Assembly: GCA_050953825.1 (NCBI GenBank)
Contig: JBMNNF010000002.1
Span: 19,902 to 83,901, forward strand
DNA from: DUQW01 sp050953825
Lineage (GTDB): Bacteria > Bacillota_I > Bacilli_A > Acholeplasmatales > Acholeplasmataceae
Reading direction: 5' to 3'
Length of the DNA: 64,000 nucleotides
A model generated the notes under the pieces. That model was not told the origin of the DNA. It was given only the letters and a program-made list of their open reading frames with translations, and did not search any database. This document shows positions 19,435 to 29,972 of this stretch, one piece after another (position 1 is the first letter of the stretch; each line of letters begins with the position of its first letter). The position numbers and the translations under genes are program-made.

Positions 19435-19553
19435 TTCTCCTTTTTAAGTTTTGTGTTAAACAAAAAGGTAGAAAATGAAAACGAATTAAAAATAAATCCT
19501 TTTTTATGGGGTTTATTTTAAAAACTTTCCATTTTCCCACCTTATTTACATCG
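19435..19553 (-). promoter_or_regulatory. Intergenic gap with a weak cre-like site
   Basis: This 119-bp gap separates the solute-binding lipoprotein from the SGNH lipoprotein. A 12/14 match to the cre consensus lies at 19476-19489. No convincing -10 box or terminator was seen, so read-through from upstream is likely. Confidence 0.3.
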
Positions 19554-21059
19554 TTATTCTATCCCCAGCAATTTAACATTCAAGGTCGCCTGGAGTTCTT
19601 GATTAATGGAAGTCATCTTCTGCCTAATATCTCCATTTACAATCGCATCCTCTATCTTAATCATAAATGATTCAGGATTAAAACCTTGAGATTCTGAAAT
19701 TGAATAAAAGTGATCGACTTTAGCTGTAGCCCATACATCTAAATGGGCTTGTCTTGATTCTTCATGAGCATAGTTTGGCATTAATCTAGTTGCGTAATAG
19801 TTATCTTTCAAATCTTCAATGCTTGACTCACCTGTTTCGGGATCAATATCAGGAAAGTGAATGATTTCACTCCAAATCTTAAAGATAAGTTCATCATGTA
19901 ACAACATATTTTCATAACCTTCTGGAATTCTTTCTTTAGAAAACGCCGAACTAATAACGAATGCCGGTTCACTCTTAACTTTAGATTGTGAATATAGTTC
20001 AGGATTTTTTTCTGCTTTTGGACCTATTGGAAATGGAACAAAATCAACATCAAATTCTAATTTACCCCAATGTGAATCAATTGTTAGATACCAGTCGGCA
20101 CCAGCATGGAACACAACTCGTTCTGCCGTAAATTCCGGTTGAAGTGCTCTTTCTCTTGGTGGATTATCAATCCACATACCATCAATACTTCTTAAACTGT
20201 TTAGAAACTCCATTGTTTCTAATGTGGCGTCATCAGTTAAATGTGATTGGAAGTTTGAGTCAACAATCGTTCCCCCATTAGTTCCAACCATTGGATAAAA
20301 CCAATCATATGTCCGTCCGCCCATTACATATTGAGGCCCACCATCAGCATCACTTCTTTTATGATCTAAATGTTCGTTTAATTCATGGGCTAAGTTAGAA
20401 AATGCTTCCCATGTCCATTTACCTTCGGCCCATAATTTAGTCGGTTCTAATTTTCGTTCTTCTCCTAAAAGTAATCCTAATAATTCACTATTATAATAAA
20501 TCCCTTCTTCAGCTTGCGAATAAGTGTCATCGTAAACATAACTTTTACCTAAAATGGTTCCAAAACTACGTTTTTTAGCCCAAAGTCCTGGATTACCATA
20601 TTTTTCAATTAAATCATCAAGTGGTAAAATTGCTCCTTGGACCGCTAAATTGGCTACTGAATTGGAAGTAACCTCAAATACATGTGAATCAGTTAAACCT
20701 TGTTGAGCACTTTGAATAATCCAGTTATCTCTTTCAGCTCCCCATGATGCATTAGGAGGATAATTAACATACTTGACCTTAATGTTATATTTTTCTTCTA
20801 CCCTTGCAATATTAGCTATTTTCTCATTGCGATACATTCTTTCATATTCTTCATTTCTTGGATCGATTCTATCAGCAACGTTAGCTCTAATTACAAAATC
20901 AATTCCACCTAAATCATATGTTTTTTCAACAGGTGGAGTATTATTCTCATTTCCATTGTTGTTGTCGTTATTATTTCCGTTGCCATTTTCTTGGTCACAC
21001 GCAATGAGCGTTAAACCTAGTAGTAGAATTATCAAAATTGAAAATATCCTTTTTATCAT
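19554..21059 (-). CDS. Sugar ABC transporter solute-binding lipoprotein (family 1)
   Basis: About 501 residues with a lipobox LTLIAC and an Asn/Gly-rich flexible linker after the lipidated Cys. The rest has the two-lobed family 1 sugar-binding architecture: a first lobe starting with LGGIDFVIRANV, and an ALQPEFTAERVVFHAGADWY segment typical of the second lobe. ATG at 21059 follows GAAGG and gives a proper signal peptide; a GTG 18 bases upstream is less suitable. It lies 92 bp after its two permeases. It delivers a glycan oligosaccharide to permeases 21151-23428. Confidence 0.8.
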   Translation of the reverse strand: MIKRIFSILIILLLGLTLIACDQENGNGNNNDNNNGNENNTPPVEKTYDLGGIDFVIRANVADRIDPRNEEYERMYRNEKIANIARVEEKYNIKVKYVNYPPNASWGAERDNWIIQSAQQGLTDSHVFEVTSNSVANLAVQGAILPLDDLIEKYGNPGLWAKKRSFGTILGKSYVYDDTYSQAEEGIYYNSELLGLLLGEERKLEPTKLWAEGKWTWEAFSNLAHELNEHLDHKRSDADGGPQYVMGGRTYDWFYPMVGTNGGTIVDSNFQSHLTDDATLETMEFLNSLRSIDGMWIDNPPRERALQPEFTAERVVFHAGADWYLTIDSHWGKLEFDVDFVPFPIGPKAEKNPELYSQSKVKSEPAFVISSAFSKERIPEGYENMLLHDELIFKIWSEIIHFPDIDPETGESSIEDLKDNYYATRLMPNYAHEESRQAHLDVWATAKVDHFYSISESQGFNPESFMIKIEDAIVNGDIRQKMTSINQELQATLNVKLLGIE

Positions 21060-21150
21060 ATAACCTTCGATACTCACTTATTGAATTCACAGCCGATAAT
21101 TATTTGAGTATCTATCCTTTCTTTAAAACTTGACTGCTTAATTTATTTAA

Positions 21151-22179
21151 TTATCCAACTAAACCGCTTCTTTCAACACCTTCGGTAAATAAGCGTTTTT
21201 GAACTAACATATAAATAATAATGAGCGGCGCCATAACAAGTATCGCCGAAGTATTTAATATCATTGAAGTAAATAGTGGGTTTTTAGAAACGTCTTGTCC
21301 AAATAATTTCAAGACTCCTGCGCTTTGAATGGCTTCGTGAATATTTTGGCTGACACCCATCATTCTTGTTGTTAAAGTATTAAAGCTATCTTTAATGCTT
21401 GAAACATATTGGAAAGTATAATAACTATCATTCCATTGCCAGACAAAGGTTAAGATTGCGGTTAAAATAATGCCCCCAGTGGCGTTAGGTAACATAACTC
21501 TAAAGAACACTTGGAATGGGTTAGCTCCATCAACAATTGCGGCATCTTCTAGTTCTTCTGGAATTGCTCTAAAAAACTGTCTAAATAGATAAATAAATAT
21601 TCCCGCTTTTATTCCCATTCCCGTTGCCGCAAGAATGTATAAAATCTTTGGAGATCCTAATAAGTTCTTACCTGTTCCTAAAAAGTTCATAAAACTAATT
21701 TTAAGAGGTAGCTCGATTGTCATTGGTGGTACTACAATTGTAAAGATGACAAAGATAAATACTAAGTTGCGTCCCGGAAATTTTAATCTAGCTAATGCAT
21801 AACCGACAAATGATGTGACAATCAATTGTAGCGTAGTTACAATAAGTGACACTTTGGCTGTTGTCCAAAGTGATTTCCAATAATCTAACACTTTTAAGGC
21901 GACCTTTAAATTAGCCAAAGAAAATTTCATTGGAATCCATAAAACTAATGGATTATTCAAATCTTCAGGAGCTCTTAAAGCGATTGAGATTTGTTGTAAA
22001 AGAGGATAAATTATGATAAAAGATAATCCATACACCAATAAATATTTAATTAAACTTACTCCAAAATTTTTAGATTTATTCGCTATTTTTTTCCTTTTGT
22101 CCTTCGTACTTAAGTTTTTGTCGTAAAAACTTTTGGAGCGTTGTTGAATTGACTTGAATATATTATTTTTCCTTGTCAT
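21151..22179 (-). CDS. Sugar ABC transporter permease (MalG type)
   Basis: A 342-residue inner-membrane permease with six hydrophobic segments. The EAA loop that docks the ATPase reads EELEDAAIVDGANPFQVFF. An N-terminal basic extension of about 40 residues precedes the first membrane segment. It overlaps the MalF-type gene by 17 bases. No ATP-binding subunit is encoded in the locus, so it must use one encoded elsewhere, as is common for MsmK/MalK-shared importers. Confidence 0.85.
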   Translation of the reverse strand: MTRKNNIFKSIQQRSKSFYDKNLSTKDKRKKIANKSKNFGVSLIKYLLVYGLSFIIIYPLLQQISIALRAPEDLNNPLVLWIPMKFSLANLKVALKVLDYWKSLWTTAKVSLIVTTLQLIVTSFVGYALARLKFPGRNLVFIFVIFTIVVPPMTIELPLKISFMNFLGTGKNLLGSPKILYILAATGMGIKAGIFIYLFRQFFRAIPEELEDAAIVDGANPFQVFFRVMLPNATGGIILTAILTFVWQWNDSYYTFQYVSSIKDSFNTLTTRMMGVSQNIHEAIQSAGVLKLFGQDVSKNPLFTSMILNTSAILVMAPLIIIYMLVQKRLFTEGVERSGLVG

Positions 22180-23428
22180 AATAAAACACCCTACCTTTGA
22201 ATAATAAGAAAATTAATCCAACTAACACTAAGTTAATTATAAAATAAGAAACGGATATGGCTGCACCTAAACCATATTCACTTTTAGCTACTGCTCCTTG
22301 TAAGAATCTTAAAATTGGCGCTCTACTAAAGCTATCAATAACTGTATAAACCGCAGCAGTTAAAACCATTGGCATAATCATTGGAACTGTAATTTTCCAA
22401 AACATTTCATATCTAGTGGCACCTTCAATTTCTGCAACTTCGTAAAGTTGACTTGGGATTGCCTGAATTGCTGCCACAAATATTAAAATTTGAATTCCTG
22501 ATAAATTAACAATGGTAAATATTCTTTGAATGGCACTTAATACCACTTCTAATATTGAATCACCAATTCCAATATCCATAAAGAACCGTGTTACTTGGTT
22601 GACAAACGTGACATCTTCTTGCATGGCTTCAGCGAAATGTTGGCCAAATGTACCACTTAGTGTTTCAGTAATTACTGCTAGATTGTAAACTATAGGAATA
22701 AAGAAGATGGCTTTAACAACTCGATGTCCTTTAAACGGTTTGTTTAATACTACCGCCATCAAAATACTAAATATTATGATAACTGGTAAATCGATTAACA
22801 GACCTCTCATAAAATCAAGTAGTGAAACCGAGAAAATGCTACCGTTTAAGACATAATCTTTGAATAAATAGACATAATTTTTAATTCCAATAAAGTTCGT
22901 TTTCATTCCTTCAGGAGTTAACTCGGTTTCCGAAAAACTCCAAAGGAAAGTATCAATCATTGACGGAATAAATAATACCAACATTCCAAATAACCATGGG
23001 AGAATGAAAGCTAATCCCCAAAGCATTATTTGTTTTCGATATTCAATGTGTGAAAACCATTGTCGGAATTTCTTTAACAGAGGAAGTTTTTCTAATCGGC
23101 CTTGTTCTAATAAATTGATATTTTCTTGGTATCTTTTTATTTTTACTTCAATCTTCGTTACTTTTAAAGATAATGTGACCGCTCTTCTATGTCTTTTTTC
23201 AATTATAAATTCAGAAATCCTTCTACTAATACGCTCGAATATATTGAGTCTTTCACCAATTATTCTCTTAGGCATAGGAATTGATAGCTTTTTATCAATC
23301 GCCCTTAATAGTAATTCACGCTTACGGCGAAGCCCATTAATTTGTTTTTCAAATTTGATTTTTAAATTAACGGTTTCTTCAGCAGAATAATATTTGATTT
23401 TTCTTTGTTTTCTAAACTTTTTAATCAT
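22163..23428 (-). CDS. Sugar ABC transporter permease (MalF type) with long charged N-terminus
   Basis: A 421-residue permease with six membrane segments in the last 290 residues. The ATPase-docking loop reads YEVAEIEGATRYEMFWKI. The first 130 residues are unusually long and highly charged (Lys/Arg/Glu-rich, probably coiled coil). It pairs with the MalG-type gene at 21151-22179. It starts 4 bp after the DUF5696 gene, so both are in one transcript. Confidence 0.85.
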   Translation of the reverse strand: MIKKFRKQRKIKYYSAEETVNLKIKFEKQINGLRRKRELLLRAIDKKLSIPMPKRIIGERLNIFERISRRISEFIIEKRHRRAVTLSLKVTKIEVKIKRYQENINLLEQGRLEKLPLLKKFRQWFSHIEYRKQIMLWGLAFILPWLFGMLVLFIPSMIDTFLWSFSETELTPEGMKTNFIGIKNYVYLFKDYVLNGSIFSVSLLDFMRGLLIDLPVIIIFSILMAVVLNKPFKGHRVVKAIFFIPIVYNLAVITETLSGTFGQHFAEAMQEDVTFVNQVTRFFMDIGIGDSILEVVLSAIQRIFTIVNLSGIQILIFVAAIQAIPSQLYEVAEIEGATRYEMFWKITVPMIMPMVLTAAVYTVIDSFSRAPILRFLQGAVAKSEYGLGAAISVSYFIINLVLVGLIFLLFKGRVFYYDKEK

Positions 23429-23432
23429 AATA

Positions 23433-25955
23433 TCACGCTGCCTTTACAAAAGTTTCGGTTTCATAGTTGATAGTATATTTAACTCCATTACTATAAATCA
23501 CTTCAACTAATGTCCCTTGATTATTTAATGTTTTATGACTAATGATTGTTTCGTTATATATGCCAAGATTTTGAATTTCGGCTAATAGCGAATTAATATC
23601 ATCAATCCAGTTATTATAATATGTTGAATAATAATGACTATATTGAGTTTTAATTAGGTCGACTGTATCTTTATAACTTAATGTGAATTGCATTTTAGAT
23701 CCTGTTTCTAAAGCTTTTAATTTATACCATTCCATTGATTTAGAAGTATCTAAATTTGTTGATGGCATAACATAGTTAAAATAGCCACTATAAACTATTT
23801 GTAAAAATGGAATACTATAATCAGCTAAACGACTAGCACCACCAACAATTGGTGTATCTAAAAGTTTATCGGCATAGATGCTACCATATAAATTAGCATT
23901 TCTTAATGCGACAGTTTTATTAATGTTTTTTAAATTGTTGGTTGTGTTTGCTAAAGTTTCTTTTCTAAACATTAATTTATTGTTTTTGAAATTAGCGGTA
24001 ATTAAACTTGCTTCGTCGCTTAAGACGACATTGTCAATATAATTAGTTTTGTTAATTGTGTTATAAACTTTATTTTGTTTTTGACTATTGAAATAATGTA
24101 GTGGCAAACGATTGCGATACGGGATTTGCATTGCGGTATCAAAATCATAATACTTAACATCATTTTGGAATATATTTTTCGCTTTTTCATCGTTATTTAA
24201 GCCTTTGTTTGTATAGGCGCTTTGAACTAAGAATTCTAAAAATAATCTATTCCCGTTTGCCTTCATCTCTTTATCTAAATTAATTAATTGTTTTTTAGAG
24301 GTAACATTTCGATTAAACTTAATTTTATCCATCGAATATGGTTTAATACCATCATTAGCCCATCCTTGATAACTAATGTCTAGTTGTTGATTATCATTAT
24401 TGATTCGAGCCATTATTTCTGATATTTGTTTTGATGTTGTTAATGCTTGAACACTATCATATGGAAAACCTAGGAAGTGCTTTTGTCGAATATAACCACC
24501 CAAAATAGTAAGATGCATAACATCATTAAAAGTCTTTTTTTCTAATTGATAAAGATTTACTAAGTATTTTTGATATAGTTTAGCTAATTCAAAATAATTG
24601 ACTTCTGGATAAGTATCGTCAGTAAAAATATACGATGAAACAAAGTCTTCTTTGTTATATTCCTTGGTCCATATCGAAACTCTTTGTTGTTGCGACCAAC
24701 TTTGGAAGGTAAATCCATCACGTTCTCTAACATGATAACGATAATGAATCCAAGGAACACGGTTGGTATATTTACCATTACTCATTGTAACTCTATTACC
24801 AGCTCTTATGCTGGTCATCGTATCGCTTTCTTCTACAACATTAATAAAGCCACTATTATTTTTGGTATACCCATACATCGGCATCTTAATTGTGTTTTCA
24901 ATTGATGGCATAATATATGTTTCAGAACCTACACTTAAATCACGACCATAAATTCTCTTGTCATAAGTTCCGGTTCCAAAGTTTCCGTTAACATGGTCAA
25001 TTACAATTCCCGAACCATCTGGAATCACTGTGATACCTGTATCTTCTAAATTGTTAGAACCGAAGAAAGGTAAAACATCAATATAAGCGATTGGAAACTG
25101 TTCGGATTCTAAAATTGAATCTGCTAAAATTCTCACTTTAAATCCGTCATCGGTTAATTCATATCTAACTACAAATTCAAAATAAGGATTGTCTGGTGGA
25201 TCAGGGAAAGTAAACATTTTTTTATCTTCTTCCAAATGTTCTTCGGTGTATAAACTATGATTAAAGATGAGATTGTACGCTAGATCAACTGAATCTTGTG
25301 TATTAAATTTATTAGGAAGTGCAACAAAACTATCACTTTCAGTAACATACATATAAGCCGCTTGTAGTACTGTTATATCTCTTCTTGAAACTCCGCTATT
25401 CGGAGTTCTAGATTTTTCCCTTAACGGTTCAATAATTAATTCATTAAACCTTTGATAAGTCATTTGATAAGGTAAATCATAGAAAGATTTTCTATTATCC
25501 TTACCGATTTCATATAATACTTCTAATCCGTTTTCTATTTCTTTAAATCTATATGTTCCAAGAGCAATACTTTTATCTCGAATTGGAAAGTTCTTTGGTG
25601 ATTCTAATAACTTTTCAAAATATAAAACATATAAATCATGAAATTCAACTGGAGAATTAGCTTGAAGATTTTCCGGATTGGAATACCAAGTTTTACCGGT
25701 TTTCTTATCATGCAGTTCAAACTTAGTTGAACTCGCTTCTAATTTAAAATCAAATCGAGCATTTGAAACTAAAAACTTGTGATCCTCGGCATAATCACTA
25801 ACCAAAATGTAACCATCTTTATTATATGGTTTTCTTGGAATGTATTCAGTTTTATTAGCTAATATCCGTATTACCACAAATGTCATTAACCCAGCGAGTA
25901 ATAGTAGGGTAAGACTGACAACTATATATTTTCTAATTCTTTTTTTCCTAGTCAT
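23433..25955 (-). CDS. DUF5696-like membrane-anchored extracellular protein
   Basis: An 840-residue protein with one N-terminal membrane segment (IVVSLTLLLLAGLMTFVVIRI) and a very large extracellular part. It contains a conserved-looking DGSGIVIDHVNG segment and a beta-rich N-terminal half. The length and its placement between two ABC permease sets fit the DUF5696 family, which I know as a companion of carbohydrate importers in Bacillota. Its biochemical role is unknown; a surface glycan-binding or hydrolytic role is plausible. Family assignment is by overall pattern and is not certain. Confidence 0.6.
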   Translation of the reverse strand: MTRKKRIRKYIVVSLTLLLLAGLMTFVVIRILANKTEYIPRKPYNKDGYILVSDYAEDHKFLVSNARFDFKLEASSTKFELHDKKTGKTWYSNPENLQANSPVEFHDLYVLYFEKLLESPKNFPIRDKSIALGTYRFKEIENGLEVLYEIGKDNRKSFYDLPYQMTYQRFNELIIEPLREKSRTPNSGVSRRDITVLQAAYMYVTESDSFVALPNKFNTQDSVDLAYNLIFNHSLYTEEHLEEDKKMFTFPDPPDNPYFEFVVRYELTDDGFKVRILADSILESEQFPIAYIDVLPFFGSNNLEDTGITVIPDGSGIVIDHVNGNFGTGTYDKRIYGRDLSVGSETYIMPSIENTIKMPMYGYTKNNSGFINVVEESDTMTSIRAGNRVTMSNGKYTNRVPWIHYRYHVRERDGFTFQSWSQQQRVSIWTKEYNKEDFVSSYIFTDDTYPEVNYFELAKLYQKYLVNLYQLEKKTFNDVMHLTILGGYIRQKHFLGFPYDSVQALTTSKQISEIMARINNDNQQLDISYQGWANDGIKPYSMDKIKFNRNVTSKKQLINLDKEMKANGNRLFLEFLVQSAYTNKGLNNDEKAKNIFQNDVKYYDFDTAMQIPYRNRLPLHYFNSQKQNKVYNTINKTNYIDNVVLSDEASLITANFKNNKLMFRKETLANTTNNLKNINKTVALRNANLYGSIYADKLLDTPIVGGASRLADYSIPFLQIVYSGYFNYVMPSTNLDTSKSMEWYKLKALETGSKMQFTLSYKDTVDLIKTQYSHYYSTYYNNWIDDINSLLAEIQNLGIYNETIISHKTLNNQGTLVEVIYSNGVKYTINYETETFVKAA

Positions 25956-25961
25956 CTTTAC

Positions 25962-26624
25962 CTACCTCACTCGCAATATCAATTCTTCATACAACGACTT
26001 TAAAAACGTATATACTTGTTGGAATATAGTTAATAATAGTAAACCGATGAATATCATAACTGCAATCGCAACCGCTGTAAATAAAATTGTTAAAATAGTT
26101 TTTAATGGACTATATTCATGAATAACTAAAAGTCCCATAAAAATTTTATATCCAGCTAAAAAACCGGCAATTGATATAACCGCATAATACAATTGAATTT
26201 CTTCTCTAATTAAGAAATTACTAATTATAGTAATCGGAATTGAAAGCCAAATATAAGGGATTAATCCATACATTATTGTCATAAATATTTCTTTCATCTT
26301 TCCTTTACCATCAAGTAAAGTCGTAACTGACCAATTTCCAACAGTTGCCAATATGATCGGAACCACAACCAATAACGCTGTTCTTCCTAAGTTAAAAGTT
26401 TCAGACCACGGACTCTTGATTAAAAAACCAATCATCGTTTCGGTAATGACAACTGACATAATCATCATAAAAAGATAAAAGATGGCGACATATAGCTTTC
26501 CTTTTTTCTGTTGTTTAAACTCTTCAAAACCTCTAATTGGATGCAGCAATATATATAAAGGAAATTTAAATGTATCTTCGAAAAAGGTTTTAATTGCATT
26601 TTTTACCGTTTCAACTTTCATCAA
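25962..26624 (-). CDS. YIP1-domain membrane protein
   Basis: A 220-residue protein with five hydrophobic segments. The opening HPIRGFEEFKQQKKGKLYVAI is the typical YIP1 start, in which a 'P-x-x-x-F' segment leads into the first helix. It overlaps the NHL/TPR gene by 4 bases and ends 6 bp before the DUF5696 gene. In such sugar-import cassettes a YIP1 protein often sits in this place. Function unknown. Confidence 0.7.
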   Translation of the reverse strand: MMKVETVKNAIKTFFEDTFKFPLYILLHPIRGFEEFKQQKKGKLYVAIFYLFMMIMSVVITETMIGFLIKSPWSETFNLGRTALLVVVPIILATVGNWSVTTLLDGKGKMKEIFMTIMYGLIPYIWLSIPITIISNFLIREEIQLYYAVISIAGFLAGYKIFMGLLVIHEYSPLKTILTILFTAVAIAVMIFIGLLLLTIFQQVYTFLKSLYEELILRVR

Positions 26625-28141
26625 TCTAAACCTCCTTTATCACGTCGTATTGACTGCCTAATTGAACTAAATAATCCGTATGATGCGATAATTAAAATTC
26701 CTATAACCACATAAGGAACAACTTTAGAAATCTTTTGATTTCGATATTGTTCATAAGCTTTTGAATAATTGTAATAATCATGGCCGAGTTTTAAATTTTT
26801 AACTGCTGGTTCCCATTCTTGCTTGCGTAATTGTGATTTCCCAATTCCAGCATAAGCTAGGAAATAGTTAGAATTTAGTTCAATGACTCGTTCCCATAGT
26901 TCTTGGGCTTCGTCATATTTCATATCATAATATTTGGTAGTTGCTAAGTTTACTAGCTCACCAAATTCTGTTGGTTTATAGACAAATATTGCTTTTGATA
27001 TGTTATCAGTAACTATTATATTTTCTCCCATATAAGTAATACTTGTTGGTGATTGGAGACCACCTTGATTATCAAGTCCTCCAAAAATATATAATAAGTG
27101 ACCTTCAAAATCATAAGTAAAGATTCTTCCGCGATTACTATCTAAAATACTAAAGCGGTTATTATCATCGTGACAAGTAACATCAATAATGGTACTTGGT
27201 CCTAGGGGAACATTTTCACGCCATGTCGGAAATTTAGTATCTCCTACTACTGGAATATATCCGTTATTAACTAAAATGTTTCTGCCCTTAAAGTTCATCT
27301 TTTTAACTGGATTTGTAGTTTCGTTTCTAGAAACAGTATACAAATAACCATAATCATCGATATCAATGCTAGTGAAAGATGTTTGTAAATTTAAGGACAT
27401 TTTTGCCTTTTGACTTTTACTAGCCAGTTTATATACTACCGCTTTGAAAAAATCAAATTGAACTATATTAGTTCCAAAAAATCTAGTAAATTTTCTATTT
27501 TCATCAAATTCTAGAATCCCCTCAAAAGTATCTTTAGAAATAACCATCATTCTACCAGTATTATCAACTACGATTTTTTGAGGTTTAAATCGTGCGGTTT
27601 TAAACACTTCGTGTTGTTCTTCAAGTTGACTTTGAGTAATTCGTCCTATCATATTTCCAGTAGTAATATTATATATTGCTATTTTCTCACCTTCGGTATC
27701 AGCAATATACAAAGTGTTGTTAATCGCATATACCCCTTGCGGTGATGTTAAACTATAGAAAGTTGGATTTTGTTCTAACGCCATCGCACTCGGGAATGTT
27801 TTGATATACTCAAAGTTTTCATTTAACATATAAACTTTATTTTCTTTACCATCGACGACAAATATTTTATCCTCATAGGCAAAGACATCTCTTAAATCAT
27901 CTAAAACGGCTCTTACGATTCTATCCTCTTCAGTTTCTAATACCTTAGGAATTATTTCTGCTGGCGGATTTCCTTCTGTATCAACAAAATTGGCGTTAGT
28001 AATTACTTTAACTAACTTCATCGCATGAGCCGAAGGAATTGTGTCGGCCCAAGGAGTATAATTGTAAGACGCATTTACTTTTACTGTTGGAATAAAGATG
28101 GCAGTTATTAATATCAACAAAAATATACATATTTTTTTCAT
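26621..28141 (-). CDS. Extracellular NHL-repeat/TPR protein with C-terminal anchor
   Basis: A 506-residue protein. A signal peptide (FLLILITAIFIPTVKVNA) is followed by beta-propeller NHL-type repeats (for example EDKIFVVDGKENKVYMLN, SPQGVYAINNTLYIADTEG, SPTSITYMGENIIVTDN). A TPR pair follows at about 400-455 (YDEAQELWERVIELN), and the protein ends in a membrane helix (VPYVVIGILIIASYGLF) with a basic tail. It is a surface scaffold or binding protein for the ABC importer. It lies 8 bp after the MalG-type gene. Confidence 0.7.
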   Translation of the reverse strand: MKKICIFLLILITAIFIPTVKVNASYNYTPWADTIPSAHAMKLVKVITNANFVDTEGNPPAEIIPKVLETEEDRIVRAVLDDLRDVFAYEDKIFVVDGKENKVYMLNENFEYIKTFPSAMALEQNPTFYSLTSPQGVYAINNTLYIADTEGEKIAIYNITTGNMIGRITQSQLEEQHEVFKTARFKPQKIVVDNTGRMMVISKDTFEGILEFDENRKFTRFFGTNIVQFDFFKAVVYKLASKSQKAKMSLNLQTSFTSIDIDDYGYLYTVSRNETTNPVKKMNFKGRNILVNNGYIPVVGDTKFPTWRENVPLGPSTIIDVTCHDDNNRFSILDSNRGRIFTYDFEGHLLYIFGGLDNQGGLQSPTSITYMGENIIVTDNISKAIFVYKPTEFGELVNLATTKYYDMKYDEAQELWERVIELNSNYFLAYAGIGKSQLRKQEWEPAVKNLKLGHDYYNYSKAYEQYRNQKISKVVPYVVIGILIIASYGLFSSIRQSIRRDKGGLD

Positions 28142-28149
28142 ATTATCAC

Positions 28150-29067
28150 CTACTTAATTCCTGAATGTGCCATCGTGTCGATAATCTTAGTTTGGCTAAT
28201 AATAAAGATTGTAATTGGGACTATTAACATGATGACCGACACTGCAGCGGCGGTACCAGTTCTAGCGATTCCGCCCGCAACAATTTGTGATAAAGCGTAA
28301 CTTAAAGGTTTTAAATTTTCAGTAAATATAAATGAACCACCATCAGTTGACCATAATTGTTGGAATAGTAAAATACCAACTGTTAACCATGCTGGTTTAG
28401 TTAATGGCATCACTATTTGGAAAAATATTTTCATTTCCGAAGCTCCGTCCATTTTTGCTGCTTCTAACAATTCTGATGGGATAGTAGTCATAAACTGGCG
28501 CATTAAGAATAGTCCCAATGTAAATCCCCATGCTGGAATAATAATTGCCCAGTGAGTATCAATTAAGCCCAGCCAGCTAATAATTAAATAATTGGGAATA
28601 GCTGTTACTAATGTTGAAAACATTAATGAATAAATAATTAATTGATTAATAAAACTCTTTCCTGGGAAATTATGTTTCGCCAGTGGGTAGGCCACCATTC
28701 CGGCTAATAATATATGTCCAACTACCCCTACTATCGAGATAAATAGTGTGTTAACTAAATATCTTGTAATAGGAATTCTAGTGTTACCCAATAAATTAAA
28801 CAAGTCACTAAAGTTATCGAAAGTAAAGTTTCTTGGGAATAACTTTGGTGGGAAAATAAATATTTCATCTAATGGTTTAAATGAGTTAGCGATAGTAAAG
28901 ATTAACGGATAAGCACTAAAAGAGGCAAACGCAATTAATATAATTGATAAAATTAAATCTCCTTGCCATGATCTGGATAATCTTTTTTTCCTTTTAGAAC
29001 GGCGTCTAAGTGTTCTAGACTTTGCTAGTTGAAGTCTAATATCTTTTATTTGATCTCTATTTTCCAC
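28150..29067 (-). CDS. Sugar ABC transporter permease (MalG type)
   Basis: A 305-residue permease with six membrane segments and the docking loop SELLEAAKMDGASEMKIFFQIVM. A Lys/Arg-rich N-terminus of about 30 residues precedes the first segment. Its start overlaps the stop of the MalF-type gene by one base. It belongs to the second importer set with the 962-residue solute-binding protein. Confidence 0.85.
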   Translation of the reverse strand: MENRDQIKDIRLQLAKSRTLRRRSKRKKRLSRSWQGDLILSIILIAFASFSAYPLIFTIANSFKPLDEIFIFPPKLFPRNFTFDNFSDLFNLLGNTRIPITRYLVNTLFISIVGVVGHILLAGMVAYPLAKHNFPGKSFINQLIIYSLMFSTLVTAIPNYLIISWLGLIDTHWAIIIPAWGFTLGLFLMRQFMTTIPSELLEAAKMDGASEMKIFFQIVMPLTKPAWLTVGILLFQQLWSTDGGSFIFTENLKPLSYALSQIVAGGIARTGTAAAVSVIMLIVPITIFIISQTKIIDTMAHSGIK

Positions 29068-29972
29068 TATGTTCCCACCCTTCTAATTATTTTTTGTACA
29101 CCAATATTTGCAATCATCATGATAAAGAATAGTACGGTTGCAATTGCACTGGCGTAACCAAGTTCCATACGTTGAGAACCAGCACCAAAATCCATTAAAT
29201 GAGTGACGATAGTATGTCCTGAATATTCAACTGAAGGGAACCCTAATAAACTTGTTGACAACGAACCAATACTAAATGATGATGTTATTTGCATTAACGC
29301 ACCAAACATCAATTGGGCTTTCATTTGTGGTAGTGTAATATACCACAATTCCTGCCATCTATTTCTAATACCGTCAACTGCTGCAGCTTCATATAATTCT
29401 TTATCAACGGTTTGTAGACCAGCTACAAACGATAAGAAACTAATTCCTAAACTTAACCATAACTGAACGACAATTAAAATCCACAATGCGTTTTCTGGAG
29501 TTCTTAACCACAATGTCGGATTATCAATTATTCCTAAATTAAGTAAGAAGGCATTTAAATAACCGTACATATCACCGTGGAAAATTAATTGCCATAACAG
29601 AAAGGCGCTACCAGAAATTGAAGGCGCATAAAATATAACAGTTAATATCCATCTGATTTTAGGTGGAAGTTCATTAATTAGCCAGGCGAATAAAAACGCT
29701 GCTATATATGAAACTGGTCCAATGACAATCGCAAGAATGAATGTATTTCTTAACGCAATTAAAAACACTTCATCATGTAACAATAGTCTGATGTAGTTGG
29801 TCAACCCAATAAATTTTGGTGGATTAATAATATCGAAATAAGTAAAACTCAAAAATAAAGAGATAATGATTGGCAACACGGTAAATGTAATAAAGATTAA
29901 CATATATGGTGCCATCATTCGATAAAACACTTTATTTTTTCTTATTTCTTTGAGTAAACTTTTCTTCTTCAT
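29067..29972 (-). CDS. Sugar ABC transporter permease (MalF type)
   Basis: A 301-residue permease with six membrane segments and the docking loop KELYEAAAVDGIRNRWQELWYI. It overlaps both neighbours by one base (TAATG), so it is tightly coupled with the solute-binding protein gene upstream and the MalG-type gene downstream. Confidence 0.85.
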   Translation of the reverse strand: MKKKSLLKEIRKNKVFYRMMAPYMLIFITFTVLPIIISLFLSFTYFDIINPPKFIGLTNYIRLLLHDEVFLIALRNTFILAIVIGPVSYIAAFLFAWLINELPPKIRWILTVIFYAPSISGSAFLLWQLIFHGDMYGYLNAFLLNLGIIDNPTLWLRTPENALWILIVVQLWLSLGISFLSFVAGLQTVDKELYEAAAVDGIRNRWQELWYITLPQMKAQLMFGALMQITSSFSIGSLSTSLLGFPSVEYSGHTIVTHLMDFGAGSQRMELGYASAIATVLFFIMMIANIGVQKIIRRVGT

